NCBI GenBank assembly: GCA_913775525.1
Contig: CAJYLH010000044.1
Location: 1-64,000 of the forward strand
Length of the DNA stretch: 64,000 bases
Source of the DNA: an uncultured Chryseobacterium sp.
GTDB taxonomy: Bacteria > Bacteroidota > Bacteroidia > Flavobacteriales > Weeksellaceae
Direction: 5' to 3'
Positions 15,542 to 25,603 of this stretch are shown piece by piece. The first letter of the stretch is position 1, and each line of letters opens with the position of its first letter. The position numbers and the translations under genes were made by a program. Under the pieces are notes generated by a model, which was not told the origin of the DNA, did not search any database, and was given only the letters and a program-made list of their open reading frames with translations.

Positions 15542-18103
15542 TTATTTTTTCTTGGCTGCGGCGGGCTTTTTTGCTGCTGCAGGCTTCTTCGCTGTCGTTT
15601 TCTTGGCTGCCGGTTTTTTCTTTTCGGCAAAAGCATTTTTATCCTGATCCGTGATCCACTTTTTAACCTCATCCAGAGCAACTGATTTCAGTTCTTCCGC
15701 TTCGTACTTGGTATCATCTTTTTTCTTCGGGATCTTAAACATCGCCTTGCCGAATTTAACAAATGGGCCCCATCTTCCGTTTTCTATGGATATTTTTTCC
15801 TTTTCCCACTGCTGGATGTAACGGTTGGCTTCTTTCTCCAGTTTCGCTTCAATTAATTCATTGATATCATTCTGGGAAAGATTATCGAAGTTATACCGCT
15901 TAGGAACGTTGATAAAAATATCTTTATACTTGATAAAAGGTCCGAACCTTCCTGCACCTTTGGTTACCGGTTCTCCTTTATAAGAAGCAATCGGAGCATC
16001 GGCTTTTTTCTTTTCGTTGATGATTTCTTCTGCACGGGTCTGATCCACAGATAAAGGATCTTCGCCTTTAGGTATGCTGATGAATGTTTCGCCCCACTTT
16101 ACATATGGCCCGAAACGTCCGACACCTACGGATACATTCTGGCCCTCGAAATCGTTCAGGTCAAAAGGAAGCCTGAACAGTTCCAATGCTTCTTCCAGGG
16201 TAATGGTAGCGATATTCTGGCCGGACATCAGAGAGGCAAAAACCGGCTTCTCTTCATCTTCCGTTTCTCCGATCTGAATCATAGGACCGAACCTACCGAT
16301 TCTTGCATGCACATTTTTACCGGTTTTAGGATCTGTCCCCAAAAGCCTGTCACCGGTAGCACGATCTGCATTTTCTTCCACATCTTCAATCCGGGGATGA
16401 AATTTAGAATAGAAATTGGTCATCATCTCTTTCCATTTCTGATCGCCGTTGGCAATTTCATCGAAACTCTCTTCAACTCTTGCCGTGAATCCATAATCCA
16501 GGATTTCCCTGAAGTTATCGGTAAGGAAATCATTAACCACTTCCCCGATATCGGTAGGGACAAATTTATTTTTATCACCGCCGAACTTTTCTTCCAGGAC
16601 CACTTTTTTGATCGTGTCTTTGGTAAGCGACATTTTAACAACTTCACGGGTCTGAGGTTCAATTTCCCTCTTATCCACATAAGCACGGTTCTGGATGGTC
16701 TGTATAGTTGGCGCATACGTTGAAGGACGGCCGATTCCCAGCTCCTCAAGTTTTTTCACCAGGCCGGCTTCGGTATACCTTGCACTTGGCCTTGTGAATT
16801 TTTCAGTTGCTGTAATAGTCCTATACTTCAGTACTTCCCCTACTTTTACTTTAGGCAGGAGTTTCTCGTTGCTTTCGTCATCTTCGTCTTCTGTTTTCAC
16901 AATGCCATAAGCTTTCAGGAAACCATCAAAAATAATGACCTCGCCCTGAGCTTCAAAATGCTGGGGAAGCTTGGGGTTTCCTATCTCTATAACCGTTTTT
17001 TCTATTTTGGCATTGGCCATCTGGGAAGCCAGCGTTCTTCTGTATATCAGCTGATAGAGCTTATTCAATTGTGAATCACCGATGCTTTTCAGACTGAAAT
17101 CAGTAGGACGGATTGCCTCGTGAGCTTCCTGTGCCGAGGCAGACTTTGTCGTATATTTTCTGGGAGCAGAATATTCTGCTCCATATTCTGAGGTAATCTG
17201 TTTTTTAGCTCCTTCAATAGCTTCCTGGGAAAGATTGACGGAGTCTGTTCTCATATAGGTAATATGTCCCTCTTCATAAAGGGTTTGTGCAAGACGCATG
17301 GTAGTAGTTACATTATATCCCAGCCTTGAAGATGCTTCCTGCTGTAACGTAGATGTTGTAAACGGAGCAGAAGCTGAACGGGTCCCAGGGCGGGTCTCTA
17401 CATTCAGGACTTTGAATTCGGTATCTTTTGCCAGTTCCAGAAAATGTTCGGCGTCTGTTTCTTTCTCAAAATCTTTTTTAAGCTTTGCCGCAATTTCCTG
17501 CTCAGCAGTATTCAGAAATATCCCATCCAGCTTGAAACTTGCTTTAGGGATAAATTCCCGGATTTCTTTTTCTCTTTCAACAATAAGCCTTACCGCAACA
17601 GACTGCACCCTTCCGGCAGAAAGTCCCGGTTTCACTTTTTTCCAAAGTACCGGAGACATTTCAAAACCTACAATACGATCCAGCACCCTTCTGGCCTGTT
17701 GGGCATTCACCAGGTTCTGGTCGATATCCCTGGGATTTTCTATGGCTTTAAGAATGGCATTTTTAGTGATTTCATGAAAGACGATTCTCTTCCTGTTTTC
17801 CGGCTTCAGTTTCAGTTCATCAGCCAGGTGCCATGCAATGGCCTCTCCTTCACGGTCCTCATCGGAAGCCAGCCAAACCATATTGGCTTTTTTCACGGCG
17901 GCCTTCAGTTCGGTTACCAGTTTCTTTTTGTCGGCGGAAACTTCGTAATCCGGACTAAATGTTGCCAGGTCAATCCCCATTCCTTTTTTAGGAAGATCAC
18001 GGATGTGCCCAAAGCTGGACTTCACCTCAAAATCCTTTCCTAAATACTTCTGAATAGTTTTTGCCTTTGCAGGAGACTCTACGATCACTAAATTTTTCGA
18101 CAT
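15542..18103 (-). CDS. topA: DNA topoisomerase I (type IA)
   Basis: This 853-residue enzyme relaxes negative supercoils through a covalent 5'-phosphotyrosine. The Toprim domain is at the N-terminus (LVIVESPAKAKTI, and the metal-binding DEDREG at 81-86). The catalytic Tyr is residue 283 in ITYMRTDSVN. The C-terminal half has repeated RFGPFIKY/RWGPFVKF-type modules (four or so copies of G-R-F/W-G-P) instead of classical Cys4 zinc fingers, as in other Bacteroidota. The end is a Lys/Ala/Pro-rich, histone-H1-like tail that should bind DNA non-specifically. It is a single-gene unit with its own terminator. Confidence 0.97.
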   Translation of the reverse strand: MSKNLVIVESPAKAKTIQKYLGKDFEVKSSFGHIRDLPKKGMGIDLATFSPDYEVSADKKKLVTELKAAVKKANMVWLASDEDREGEAIAWHLADELKLKPENRKRIVFHEITKNAILKAIENPRDIDQNLVNAQQARRVLDRIVGFEMSPVLWKKVKPGLSAGRVQSVAVRLIVEREKEIREFIPKASFKLDGIFLNTAEQEIAAKLKKDFEKETDAEHFLELAKDTEFKVLNVETRPGTRSASAPFTTSTLQQEASSRLGYNVTTTMRLAQTLYEEGHITYMRTDSVNLSQEAIEGAKKQITSEYGAEYSAPRKYTTKSASAQEAHEAIRPTDFSLKSIGDSQLNKLYQLIYRRTLASQMANAKIEKTVIEIGNPKLPQHFEAQGEVIIFDGFLKAYGIVKTEDEDDESNEKLLPKVKVGEVLKYRTITATEKFTRPSARYTEAGLVKKLEELGIGRPSTYAPTIQTIQNRAYVDKREIEPQTREVVKMSLTKDTIKKVVLEEKFGGDKNKFVPTDIGEVVNDFLTDNFREILDYGFTARVEESFDEIANGDQKWKEMMTNFYSKFHPRIEDVEENADRATGDRLLGTDPKTGKNVHARIGRFGPMIQIGETEDEEKPVFASLMSGQNIATITLEEALELFRLPFDLNDFEGQNVSVGVGRFGPYVKWGETFISIPKGEDPLSVDQTRAEEIINEKKKADAPIASYKGEPVTKGAGRFGPFIKYKDIFINVPKRYNFDNLSQNDINELIEAKLEKEANRYIQQWEKEKISIENGRWGPFVKFGKAMFKIPKKKDDTKYEAEELKSVALDEVKKWITDQDKNAFAEKKKPAAKKTTAKKPAAAKKPAAAKKK

Positions 18104-18117
18104 TCTAAAAATTTTTG

Positions 18118-18125
18118 CAAAAGTA
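18118..18125 (-). promoter_or_regulatory. -7 box (TACTTTTG) of topA
   Basis: A TAnnTTTG match 14 nt upstream of the topA ATG. A TTG (CAA on plus, 18151-18153) lies 25 nt further up, slightly beyond the usual spacing. Confidence 0.45.
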
Positions 18126-18153
18126 AAGCTTTTTTATTATATCCTTTTGACAA

Positions 18154-19302
18154 TCACATTTTATTTAACAGTTCAACAGGAGCCACAAAAATTCTGTACA
18201 ACAGCCCTTCCCATGTAAAACCTTTACCTGACATCTCAACCCTGTACAATAAGGAGAGTACAATAATCCCGGAGGTAATATAAAATGTACTGTTGATGGT
18301 AACAGGCTGATAATCCCATACAGACTGTCCGTTTCGCAGAGACAAACCAAAGAGTATAATCATCAGCATCATATGGATGTACATCCACCGTCCCCAGTCT
18401 ATAGCAAGATAAAATAAGGGCAGAGAAAACAGGAAGGCACCTATCAGCAATATAGACAAAAGCTTTCTGCCTGTTAGAAATTTTAAATAATAAGCAAGAT
18501 GAAAAGCACTTATAATAAGGCTGACACCATACAGGATATATTCTTTTGAATGCTGAATGATATAATCCCTTTCATTGATGTTCCAGTAGAAAATCCCATA
18601 CACGGGATGCACTCCGCGTTCACTCAGGATTTTTAGGGATTGCCCTTCATTCACATTTTTTCCGAACATAAAAATGGCGATAGCAGGGATACCGACTGCA
18701 AGAAAATATTTGATATATCTCCGGTATTCCAGTTTCCCTGTATTTAAATACAGAGCAATGGCAAAATAAGGGACAAAGAAAACAGTGACTTCATGCAATA
18801 ATGTACTGATCAGCAAAAAAAAACAAAACAGGTATTCTTTCTTTTCTGAAAGCCGCTGATGATCCAGAAGATAAACGAAAACCGTAAACATAAGGAAGAC
18901 AATAAATTCCTTCTTCCCCACATATGTCACTGTATTCAGCAGTCCTACGAATCCTATGGAAGACAACAGCAGTGAAAGATACAGCAGATCAGTACGCTTA
19001 TACCGGATAAGTTTGGTGTAATACCAAAAGAAAGAACTTATAATGGCCAACTGAAAAAAATAAACCAGATAATTGAGCCGCAGCCCTGTCATATCCTGGA
19101 GTATAAAGAAAAAGCTCCCGGACAGCCCTCTTCTTTTGAATCCTCCATCCTGGTAGTTGATCAGCCAGTCCGCCAGGATATACCCATCATCCTTCAGGTT
19201 ATATATCAGCGTAAATACCAGGGTATATAATGCCGTTACAGCAATCAGTAAGTAAATACATATCTTAATATTGAAACGGGAAAGAATTTTTTCAAACCTC
19301 AT
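18154..19302 (-). CDS. Polytopic membrane protein, EpsG/O-antigen-polymerase-like
   Basis: This 382-residue protein has about 10 hydrophobic helices and short loops. The first loop contains DWLINYQDGGFKRRGLSGSF, a pattern I associate with flavobacterial membrane proteins of surface-glycan loci. No enzymatic motif is certain. Together with the EpsG-like genes at 24464-26601 it suggests a role in polymerising or modifying a surface polysaccharide. That is inference from topology and context only. It is separated from the T9SS cargo gene by 152 nt and from topA by 50 nt, and all are on the same strand. Confidence 0.7.
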   Translation of the reverse strand: MRFEKILSRFNIKICIYLLIAVTALYTLVFTLIYNLKDDGYILADWLINYQDGGFKRRGLSGSFFFILQDMTGLRLNYLVYFFQLAIISSFFWYYTKLIRYKRTDLLYLSLLLSSIGFVGLLNTVTYVGKKEFIVFLMFTVFVYLLDHQRLSEKKEYLFCFFLLISTLLHEVTVFFVPYFAIALYLNTGKLEYRRYIKYFLAVGIPAIAIFMFGKNVNEGQSLKILSERGVHPVYGIFYWNINERDYIIQHSKEYILYGVSLIISAFHLAYYLKFLTGRKLLSILLIGAFLFSLPLFYLAIDWGRWMYIHMMLMIILFGLSLRNGQSVWDYQPVTINSTFYITSGIIVLSLLYRVEMSGKGFTWEGLLYRIFVAPVELLNKM

Positions 19303-19454
19303 AAGTGTTCAGTTGAGTTCTACATAAAAAAGAGAGATAAAACGGCTCTTTTGTCATTTCTCATCATTTTCAGCCATGCCAAAAATATAAAATTCCAAAT
19401 TGGTGAGCACTATTTTATCCCTCTTTTTATGGGCTTCAATATCAGCAAATCAGC

Positions 19455-22400
19455 TTATTCTTTAATGATCTTTACAATTTCTTTGGAGTTATTGATCCGT
19501 AGAAGATAAGCGCCTGAAATCAGTGATGAAAGATCGGTCTGCATATGATCAAATTTACCTGATTTCACCAGTTGTCCAGACATATTGTAGATCTGATAGT
19601 AATATCCTTGATCAGAAGGAGCTTTTATATACAGGATATTTTTAACAGGATTCGGGAAGAAAGATATGGTATCTTCCTTAACCAGATCGCTGACTTCATT
19701 CCTGCTGAGTGCTGCAGCCTGCCTGGTTGCCGGCAGAGAAGTAATCTGTAATCTCGGGATTACGCCTTCTTCATTTCCTGATGCATCATATTTGATTTTT
19801 ACGCATCGGCAGCTCATTCCGAAGTAAGGATCATTATTATCATGGAAAACTACCATACGGTTGGCATTGGACGCGGCATCAAAAAGCAGGTTAACCGGCC
19901 TTCCGATATAGCTCGAATTCAGCGCCGCTGTCCAGACGGCCGGATATTGGAAATTAATAAAGTTAAATGTGCCTGTAGGACTCTGATTGGTCATCACGCT
20001 TCTCACCCCTCTGGAACCTGAGTTAGGATAGTTTCCTATTTTATAGGAAGAGTCATTAAATGTATACCCTATGGTTGATGTCGTACTTGGGTTTCTGACC
20101 CTGACTCCCAGATAATCGTTTGCAATGCTGTACGTGGTAGATACATTTTTATCTTTTTTATACCAGGGAGTAAGACCGAAATCCTGGTTGGACACAAAAG
20201 CAACTCCTGTTAAATCAGGAATTCTCCAGCCTTCCGGGCACGGGTCAAAAGGAGATTTCTTGCCACCTCTTCCCCAACGGTCATAAGCAAGGTTAGGTTC
20301 GTTAGACAACCAGTCTGTTCCGTTGGTATAGGCAGGAGTTGTGGAATTGTACGGCGCAAAAGTGCTTGGAATCATATAAACCAATGGATTTCTAACAGAG
20401 TACGCAAGTACTTTTGAAATCTTATCAGAAACTTTATCGGTAGTCGTTACATTAGCATTGGATGCATTGGTATAGGTATTATACGGAACAATATAGTTTC
20501 CTGAAAGGTCATTATAGGTACCGGATGCAAGCGTAGTATATGCCACTGTACCGTTAGCCGCAGCATTTCCCAGAAACACATTGTAAGAAGCTCGGTTATC
20601 TGCAAACTGGAATGTCGGCAGAGGATCTTTTCTTCCCCACTGATAATGGAAGCCTGTAGAAGCCCTGATTTTTGCAAGCTCCGCTGTAGTTGGTGTTAGC
20701 GGATTGGCTACGACCGGGAACGCATCGGTTGCCCCCAGGTTCCTGTCCATAAATTCTGTCTGGAAAACATTATCGGCTTTGTTGACATAGTTGACATAAT
20801 TGGTAACAGAAGTCATAGGAAGCTCCGTTGCATAATTATATGAGCCTACCGGAGTATCGGTTACCCAGATATGCCAGCTCCAGTATACCGGATTTGAAAT
20901 GCTTCCGTTATGAAGCGTTACTACTGCATTCCCGCTTTGGTTAGGATTAATGGTAACTGATATCCTTGAAGCTGAAAGGCCGGATAGAGAACCTGGCGAT
21001 GGATTCACCATGGATATACTTCCAATCAATCCGGTATTGGTCGTCCAGAGCACATTAGCCTTCAGGTTGTTAAAATTTGCTGTGCTTAATATGTCTTTGT
21101 TATTTAGTAGCTGGCTCTGAACGGCAAATGCTTTACTCACAGGAATATTGATCGTTGATGAAGTTGTGCTTTTCACCACCTGGTATGTATTAGGATTATT
21201 GAGTCCTTCCAGGTATTCTGTCTCAGGACTGAGGTACTCGGTAGGAAAGTCATAGTCGTCTATAATGTACAGCGGATCTTTAATGCATCGGCAGCCATTG
21301 GCATCAGAAGTTGCTGCGGTCGCTGTAGGAAAATACCAGTATCTTCCCTTTACAGAAGGAAAATTGGCATCCGGAGTGTCCGGCTGATATTTATCCGGGA
21401 TCACAAACAGTGCTCTCGCAGATACAGCGGGGCTTGTATCAAAATGCTTAGCCATTGTGGATGTCCATAAAGCAACCTGGTGCTGGTCTGTATACTGGCC
21501 CTGATGCGCTGAAATAGAAATCCCTCCTGTCCCGGGAAAAATCCCCATATTATTTCCGCCGACATTGGATAAATCGATTCCGAAATTAGGATAAATCCTA
21601 AACCCGGTCATGAATGCCGGTGTACCGGAATCTGTCGGTTTAATGATATGATAGTTGTTGCCTTCAAATGCACTCCTTCCCATATTGGTCCTTACCCCGA
21701 AAGGAGAAAAATCAATCCTTACATCATCGGTATAGCCCGGAGATGCCAGATTGGCAACCAATGCTGAAGGAAGTCTCCAGCCGTTGGGACACGGGTCATA
21801 GGATGACTTGTTCCGGTAAGGCTGGGCATTAGAATTATTGTTGTAATCATCGTTGATTTTACCCATGGAGTTATCAGACCACAGGTTCAGTTCTGTAAGC
21901 TGGTTATCTTTTAAAGACGGATAAGTCCCGAACCAGTTAACCGGTAAATTTGCATTATTGTTATAATAAGCCGGTCCGGAATTGTCATTTTTATTTACAT
22001 AAATGAGGCTTGCAGGATTCTTTATAGCGAGCCTGATGTTATTGGTAACAGTCGCATTGGATACCGGAACAAATTTCCTGAGGTTGTCAAAATTAGTGGC
22101 ATTGGTAAAGTTTTTGGCTACCCGGTGCCTTATCCTCCCGATGCTTCCAACAACTTCATAGAAATCATTGCCGCGATAAACCAATGGCGGGATAGGATCT
22201 TTTCTTCCCCATTGATACAGAAGTCCTGCATTGCGGTTCCAGTCTCCTCCTGTAATAGTACCGCTGAGTGCTCCCAGGTTCCTGTCCATCCATCTCCATT
22301 CAGAATCAGGGATCACTTCAATGGTTCCGTCATCCCGCTGCCTTTTGACATTAGCATAGCTTTTATACTGGGATCCGTTGGAAGGATCATCTGTCACCCA

Positions 22401-22970
22401 GATATGCCATGACCAGAAAATTTCACCGTTAACACGGAAAGCAATCACAGCATTTCCCTCTTTCGATTTATTAATGGGAACTTTAATTTTGGCATTTACG
22501 CCTGAATCAACTACTTCCAGCGAATATCCTCCTGCAGATTTTATCAGTCCCGGACTATCTTCCCAGAGAACATCTGCCGTTATCTTCCCGGAAGGAATTC
22601 CTGAGCCGCTGATATACTTATCACTTTCCCACATTGCATAAGCCTTACGGATGGGAATGTAAATCCCGCTGCTGTTCTGGGAAGGGTCAAACAGGTAGCT
22701 GTTCGGTGCCTTTGCCCAGTCTTTGGCTCCATATTGCTTATCGGTTTCATTGTAAGAAGTCTGAACACTGTTCAAGTCAGTCGATTTTTTCTCTATACCA
22801 ATCTGTTTTGAATTTTTCTTTAATAAGGGATTAATGAGCGAATCGCTCTTTGAAAACAAGTTTTTAACACTTTCTGATTTAATAATTGCCCTTGTTTCAA
22901 GGTGATTTCTGGAATACATGACTGCTGAAACCAGACAGCATGCAACCGCCAATTTTAATGATCTTTCCAT
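19455..22970 (-). CDS. Large T9SS-sorted surface protein with duplicated FISUMP-like domains
   Basis: This 1171-residue protein has an N-terminal signal peptide (about residues 1-20) and a C-terminal type A T9SS sorting domain (about 1095-1171, starting FFPNPVKNILYI and ending in KIIKE). Type IX secretion would move it across the outer membrane and anchor or release it. The middle is an internal duplication (about 80-570 and 590-1075). Each half has a [S/N]xxYIP-type beta part, a WSWHIWVTD block, a MDRNLGA block, a YQWGRKDP block and a DPC-P-GWR-P block. These are hallmarks of the Fibrobacter succinogenes major paralogous (FISUMP) domain. Substrate and function are unknown; adhesion or glycan binding is possible. 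Confidence 0.85.
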   Translation of the reverse strand: MERSLKLAVACCLVSAVMYSRNHLETRAIIKSESVKNLFSKSDSLINPLLKKNSKQIGIEKKSTDLNSVQTSYNETDKQYGAKDWAKAPNSYLFDPSQNSSGIYIPIRKAYAMWESDKYISGSGIPSGKITADVLWEDSPGLIKSAGGYSLEVVDSGVNAKIKVPINKSKEGNAVIAFRVNGEIFWSWHIWVTDDPSNGSQYKSYANVKRQRDDGTIEVIPDSEWRWMDRNLGALSGTITGGDWNRNAGLLYQWGRKDPIPPLVYRGNDFYEVVGSIGRIRHRVAKNFTNATNFDNLRKFVPVSNATVTNNIRLAIKNPASLIYVNKNDNSGPAYYNNNANLPVNWFGTYPSLKDNQLTELNLWSDNSMGKINDDYNNNSNAQPYRNKSSYDPCPNGWRLPSALVANLASPGYTDDVRIDFSPFGVRTNMGRSAFEGNNYHIIKPTDSGTPAFMTGFRIYPNFGIDLSNVGGNNMGIFPGTGGISISAHQGQYTDQHQVALWTSTMAKHFDTSPAVSARALFVIPDKYQPDTPDANFPSVKGRYWYFPTATAATSDANGCRCIKDPLYIIDDYDFPTEYLSPETEYLEGLNNPNTYQVVKSTTSSTINIPVSKAFAVQSQLLNNKDILSTANFNNLKANVLWTTNTGLIGSISMVNPSPGSLSGLSASRISVTINPNQSGNAVVTLHNGSISNPVYWSWHIWVTDTPVGSYNYATELPMTSVTNYVNYVNKADNVFQTEFMDRNLGATDAFPVVANPLTPTTAELAKIRASTGFHYQWGRKDPLPTFQFADNRASYNVFLGNAAANGTVAYTTLASGTYNDLSGNYIVPYNTYTNASNANVTTTDKVSDKISKVLAYSVRNPLVYMIPSTFAPYNSTTPAYTNGTDWLSNEPNLAYDRWGRGGKKSPFDPCPEGWRIPDLTGVAFVSNQDFGLTPWYKKDKNVSTTYSIANDYLGVRVRNPSTTSTIGYTFNDSSYKIGNYPNSGSRGVRSVMTNQSPTGTFNFINFQYPAVWTAALNSSYIGRPVNLLFDAASNANRMVVFHDNNDPYFGMSCRCVKIKYDASGNEEGVIPRLQITSLPATRQAAALSRNEVSDLVKEDTISFFPNPVKNILYIKAPSDQGYYYQIYNMSGQLVKSGKFDHMQTDLSSLISGAYLLRINNSKEIVKIIKE

Positions 22971-23405
22971 ATCCTTTGATTTAAACTATCTAACACTATA
23001 ACAACACTTTAACCCGTATCTATAACAGATTATTTATTTTACAAATAACATATACGCCATTTTTTAAGTTATAGATTGATATCCCCAAATAATAAACAAC
23101 AAAATGACATTATAGATACAGTTATAACAAAAATATATTATAATATGATATATTCATCAAATATTTAACCATTTAAATGAAAATAAATATTAATAAATCA
23201 TAAATAGAAATCGAATAATAATCCATAACAAAATATAATTATTACATACATAATAATTGTTTTCTGATAATGAGGGAATTAGTGTTAAACAACACACTTA
23301 AAAAGCTATTGGATATAAACTGTGAAACGGAATAAGAATCAGAAAGTTCAGGAATAATTAAAAGAAAATTATTAAAAATGTAAAGAATCTCCGCCGGCCA
23401 ATAGG
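22971..23405. other. AT-rich intergenic region with a putative promoter
   Basis: This 435-nt gap is very AT-rich and has no gene-like frame. It separates the acyltransferase gene from the T9SS cargo gene, both on the minus strand, and holds the promoter-like pair at 23128-23160. Confidence 0.55.
23128..23160 (-). promoter_or_regulatory. Possible promoter (TTG-N22-TATTTTTG) for the T9SS cargo gene
   Basis: On the minus strand a TTG (23160-23158) and TATTTTTG (23135-23128) are 22 nt apart, within the flavobacterial range. The start would lie about 150 nt before the ATG. The AT-rich setting raises the chance of a random match. Confidence 0.4.
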
Positions 23406-24452
23406 CTATATAAGCTTTTTGAGCACACGCTGAAGAGCTGGTTCAAGAAACCTGGCTACCATATACGCCAGACCTCCTATAAAAGCAAATGAAAAGATGG
23501 GAAGAAAAGCGTAAGGAATAGGCGGAATATGTCTGTGGAGTTTAATCACAGAAGCAATCAGCATATTTTCATGAAGCAAATACAAAGGATAGCTGATGAA
23601 TCCCACAAACCTGAAAAACCGGCTTTTAAACAGTATACCGAGCGGAGCCCAGAACAGGGTGCCGAAAAAGACCATAACCAGGATAATAAGATAAATATAC
23701 AATACAGGATCGTGAAATTTATAAGCATATAACATTGAACACACTGTACTGATGATCAGCAGATACAAGTATATCTTTTCGCGGTAGGTGTAATAGATAT
23801 AGGTTAAGGCACCTGCGACAAACCATCCGAAATGGATAAAGGAGCCGATGTATACTTTCATTGCCGCACTTTCCGCAAATACCTGATGGACAATAAGGAT
23901 CTGCATGCAGGCAGCCGATACGTACAATATAAAGATTCCCGTAAGTGCAGCATTCCTGTTGAATATAAAGTATAAAGCACCAAAAATCACATAAAACTTT
24001 ACTTCTACATACAGTGACCAGAACGACAGTTCCAGAACGGGAAAATCCGTATTGAAAATCCGTTCAAGAATGCTGTTGTTGATAAATGTGATCCCAGGCA
24101 GCAGCGATTTCAGCTCAGGAATACCAAAAGGTCTTTCATAAAAGAAACCGGCTGTAAGGTAGATGATGAGGCTGCAGATGAGCATACCCGGGAAAAGCCT
24201 GAGCCATCTGTTTTTTATAAAAGTCCAGAAACCCGGTGTTTTCTCAACAGACATCAGGATAACAAATCCTGAAATCAGGAAGAACAGCTGTACACCCAGG
24301 CTGCCATATTTAAACAGAAGATTGTCCGCATATAATTTCCCGAAAGGATAGTAAGTATCCCAGATATAATAGCCATGAAACAGGAACACGAGTAAGATGG
24401 CCAGTCCCCTTAAGCCATCAAGCACTTCTATTCTGGTTCTTTTATCCGGCAT
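23406..24452 (-). CDS. Membrane acyltransferase, acyltransferase-3 (OafA/NodX) family
   Basis: This 348-residue protein of about 10 helices begins with the family hallmark RIEVLDGLRGLAILLVFLFHGYY, which contains the conserved R-G-x-A and the catalytic-type His on the first helix. The ISGFVI block on the second helix and a C-terminal run of helices also fit. Members O-acylate (often acetylate) sugars of surface polysaccharides using acyl-CoA. It is 11 nt downstream of the EpsG-like gene and so belongs to a three-gene membrane-protein unit, presumably decorating a surface glycan. Confidence 0.9.
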   Translation of the reverse strand: MPDKRTRIEVLDGLRGLAILLVFLFHGYYIWDTYYPFGKLYADNLLFKYGSLGVQLFFLISGFVILMSVEKTPGFWTFIKNRWLRLFPGMLICSLIIYLTAGFFYERPFGIPELKSLLPGITFINNSILERIFNTDFPVLELSFWSLYVEVKFYVIFGALYFIFNRNAALTGIFILYVSAACMQILIVHQVFAESAAMKVYIGSFIHFGWFVAGALTYIYYTYREKIYLYLLIISTVCSMLYAYKFHDPVLYIYLIILVMVFFGTLFWAPLGILFKSRFFRFVGFISYPLYLLHENMLIASVIKLHRHIPPIPYAFLPIFSFAFIGGLAYMVARFLEPALQRVLKKLI

Positions 24453-24463
24453 GATGAAACAAT

Positions 24464-25603
24464 TTAAGGAAGAAGATGATTACGGTAAAGGTCATAGGTA
24501 AACCTTCCGGACCTTATATTTTTGAAACTGGAGAACACGATAAAGTTGAAGACAATCAATGTAATGATAAAAGTATGGATCAGTGCTTTTTTCTGGGCAG
24601 ATACTACATACATCGCATTCGGAATCAGGATATAGGCAAAGACAATGAATGCCCCTGCAAGCCGGGATGAGAAGATCGGGTTATTCCTGAAGATGAAATA
24701 GGCACAGATCCCGATAACTGCATAATTGCGGTGGTATTCATAGTAAGGGTATTTCTGGACCATTTTGGTATCGAATGCAAAAAGGAAGAAGGTAAGGATA
24801 GCCATCATTACTTCCGGAATCCCGATCCCTCCGTTAATCCTTTCGGCACTTTCATCTATATACCCGTTAAACCCTACTGCAAGCGCATTGTCTCCGGCAA
24901 AGTTTCCCAGGAACTCACCAAATGACCGGTAGACTTCAAACGGGGAAAGGAATACGGACGTAATGATCAGGATGAACATCCATGCTTTATTCAATGGGAT
25001 GCGCGCTATCCAGTACATGGGCAAAAAGAGATAGCAGACATTATGAATTCCTCCTGCGATGTAAATACAGAGAAGATACGCCCAAAGTCTCCGCTCTTTA
25101 ATGTACCGCAAAGCAAAATACACGATGAAAGAACCCAAATTTTGGCGGATCTGTCCAGATTCCCCTACGAAGAATCCGGGTATAAACAGCAGGGCCAGAA
25201 AGGTAAAAGGATAAAATGTATTGTCTTCAATATACCTGAACTTAAAGAAAATCGCAAGAGCCGCCACTACTAATGTTAAGATGAAAAACGGGGCATTGAA
25301 TATATTGAGCAGTATTTTATTAATGAGGACAAACAGCCACTCCAGCTCCATAGGCTGCGGAGTTTTGAGGTGCAGCGCGGCAAAAAGGATGGTAATATAA
25401 TCCTTGGTATCGGAATAGACATAAATCCCCCTGTAACTCCCGAAATCCGGCCCTACTCCGTCACGGAGCCCTGCAATAATAACCAGGTATGCACCTAAAT
25501 AGTACAGCCATTTTCTCTCCACCTGATGTCCGTATACCTCCTGAAAACTGAAGATAAGCATGTATATAAGAGCTATGATAAAATACGGATGCAGTAGACT
25601 CAT
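24464..25603 (-). CDS. EpsG-family polysaccharide polymerase-like membrane protein
   Basis: This 379-residue protein has about 10-11 helices. The N-terminal YYLGAYLVIIAGLRDGVGPDFGSYRGIY segment matches the GLR-x-x-[IV]G-x-D-x-x-x-Y motif of the EpsG family, proteins thought to polymerise or help assemble exopolysaccharide repeat units. Its start overlaps the preceding membrane protein's stop by 4 nt, so the two are translationally coupled. It stands upstream of the acyltransferase. Confidence 0.85.
   Translation of the reverse strand: MSLLHPYFIIALIYMLIFSFQEVYGHQVERKWLYYLGAYLVIIAGLRDGVGPDFGSYRGIYVYSDTKDYITILFAALHLKTPQPMELEWLFVLINKILLNIFNAPFFILTLVVAALAIFFKFRYIEDNTFYPFTFLALLFIPGFFVGESGQIRQNLGSFIVYFALRYIKERRLWAYLLCIYIAGGIHNVCYLFLPMYWIARIPLNKAWMFILIITSVFLSPFEVYRSFGEFLGNFAGDNALAVGFNGYIDESAERINGGIGIPEVMMAILTFFLFAFDTKMVQKYPYYEYHRNYAVIGICAYFIFRNNPIFSSRLAGAFIVFAYILIPNAMYVVSAQKKALIHTFIITLIVFNFIVFSSFKNIRSGRFTYDLYRNHLLP

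Noticed and set aside
17298-18043. Long plus-strand frames opposite topA
   Set aside because: They are antisense shadows of a well-conserved gene; the topA frame has the motifs and codon pattern.
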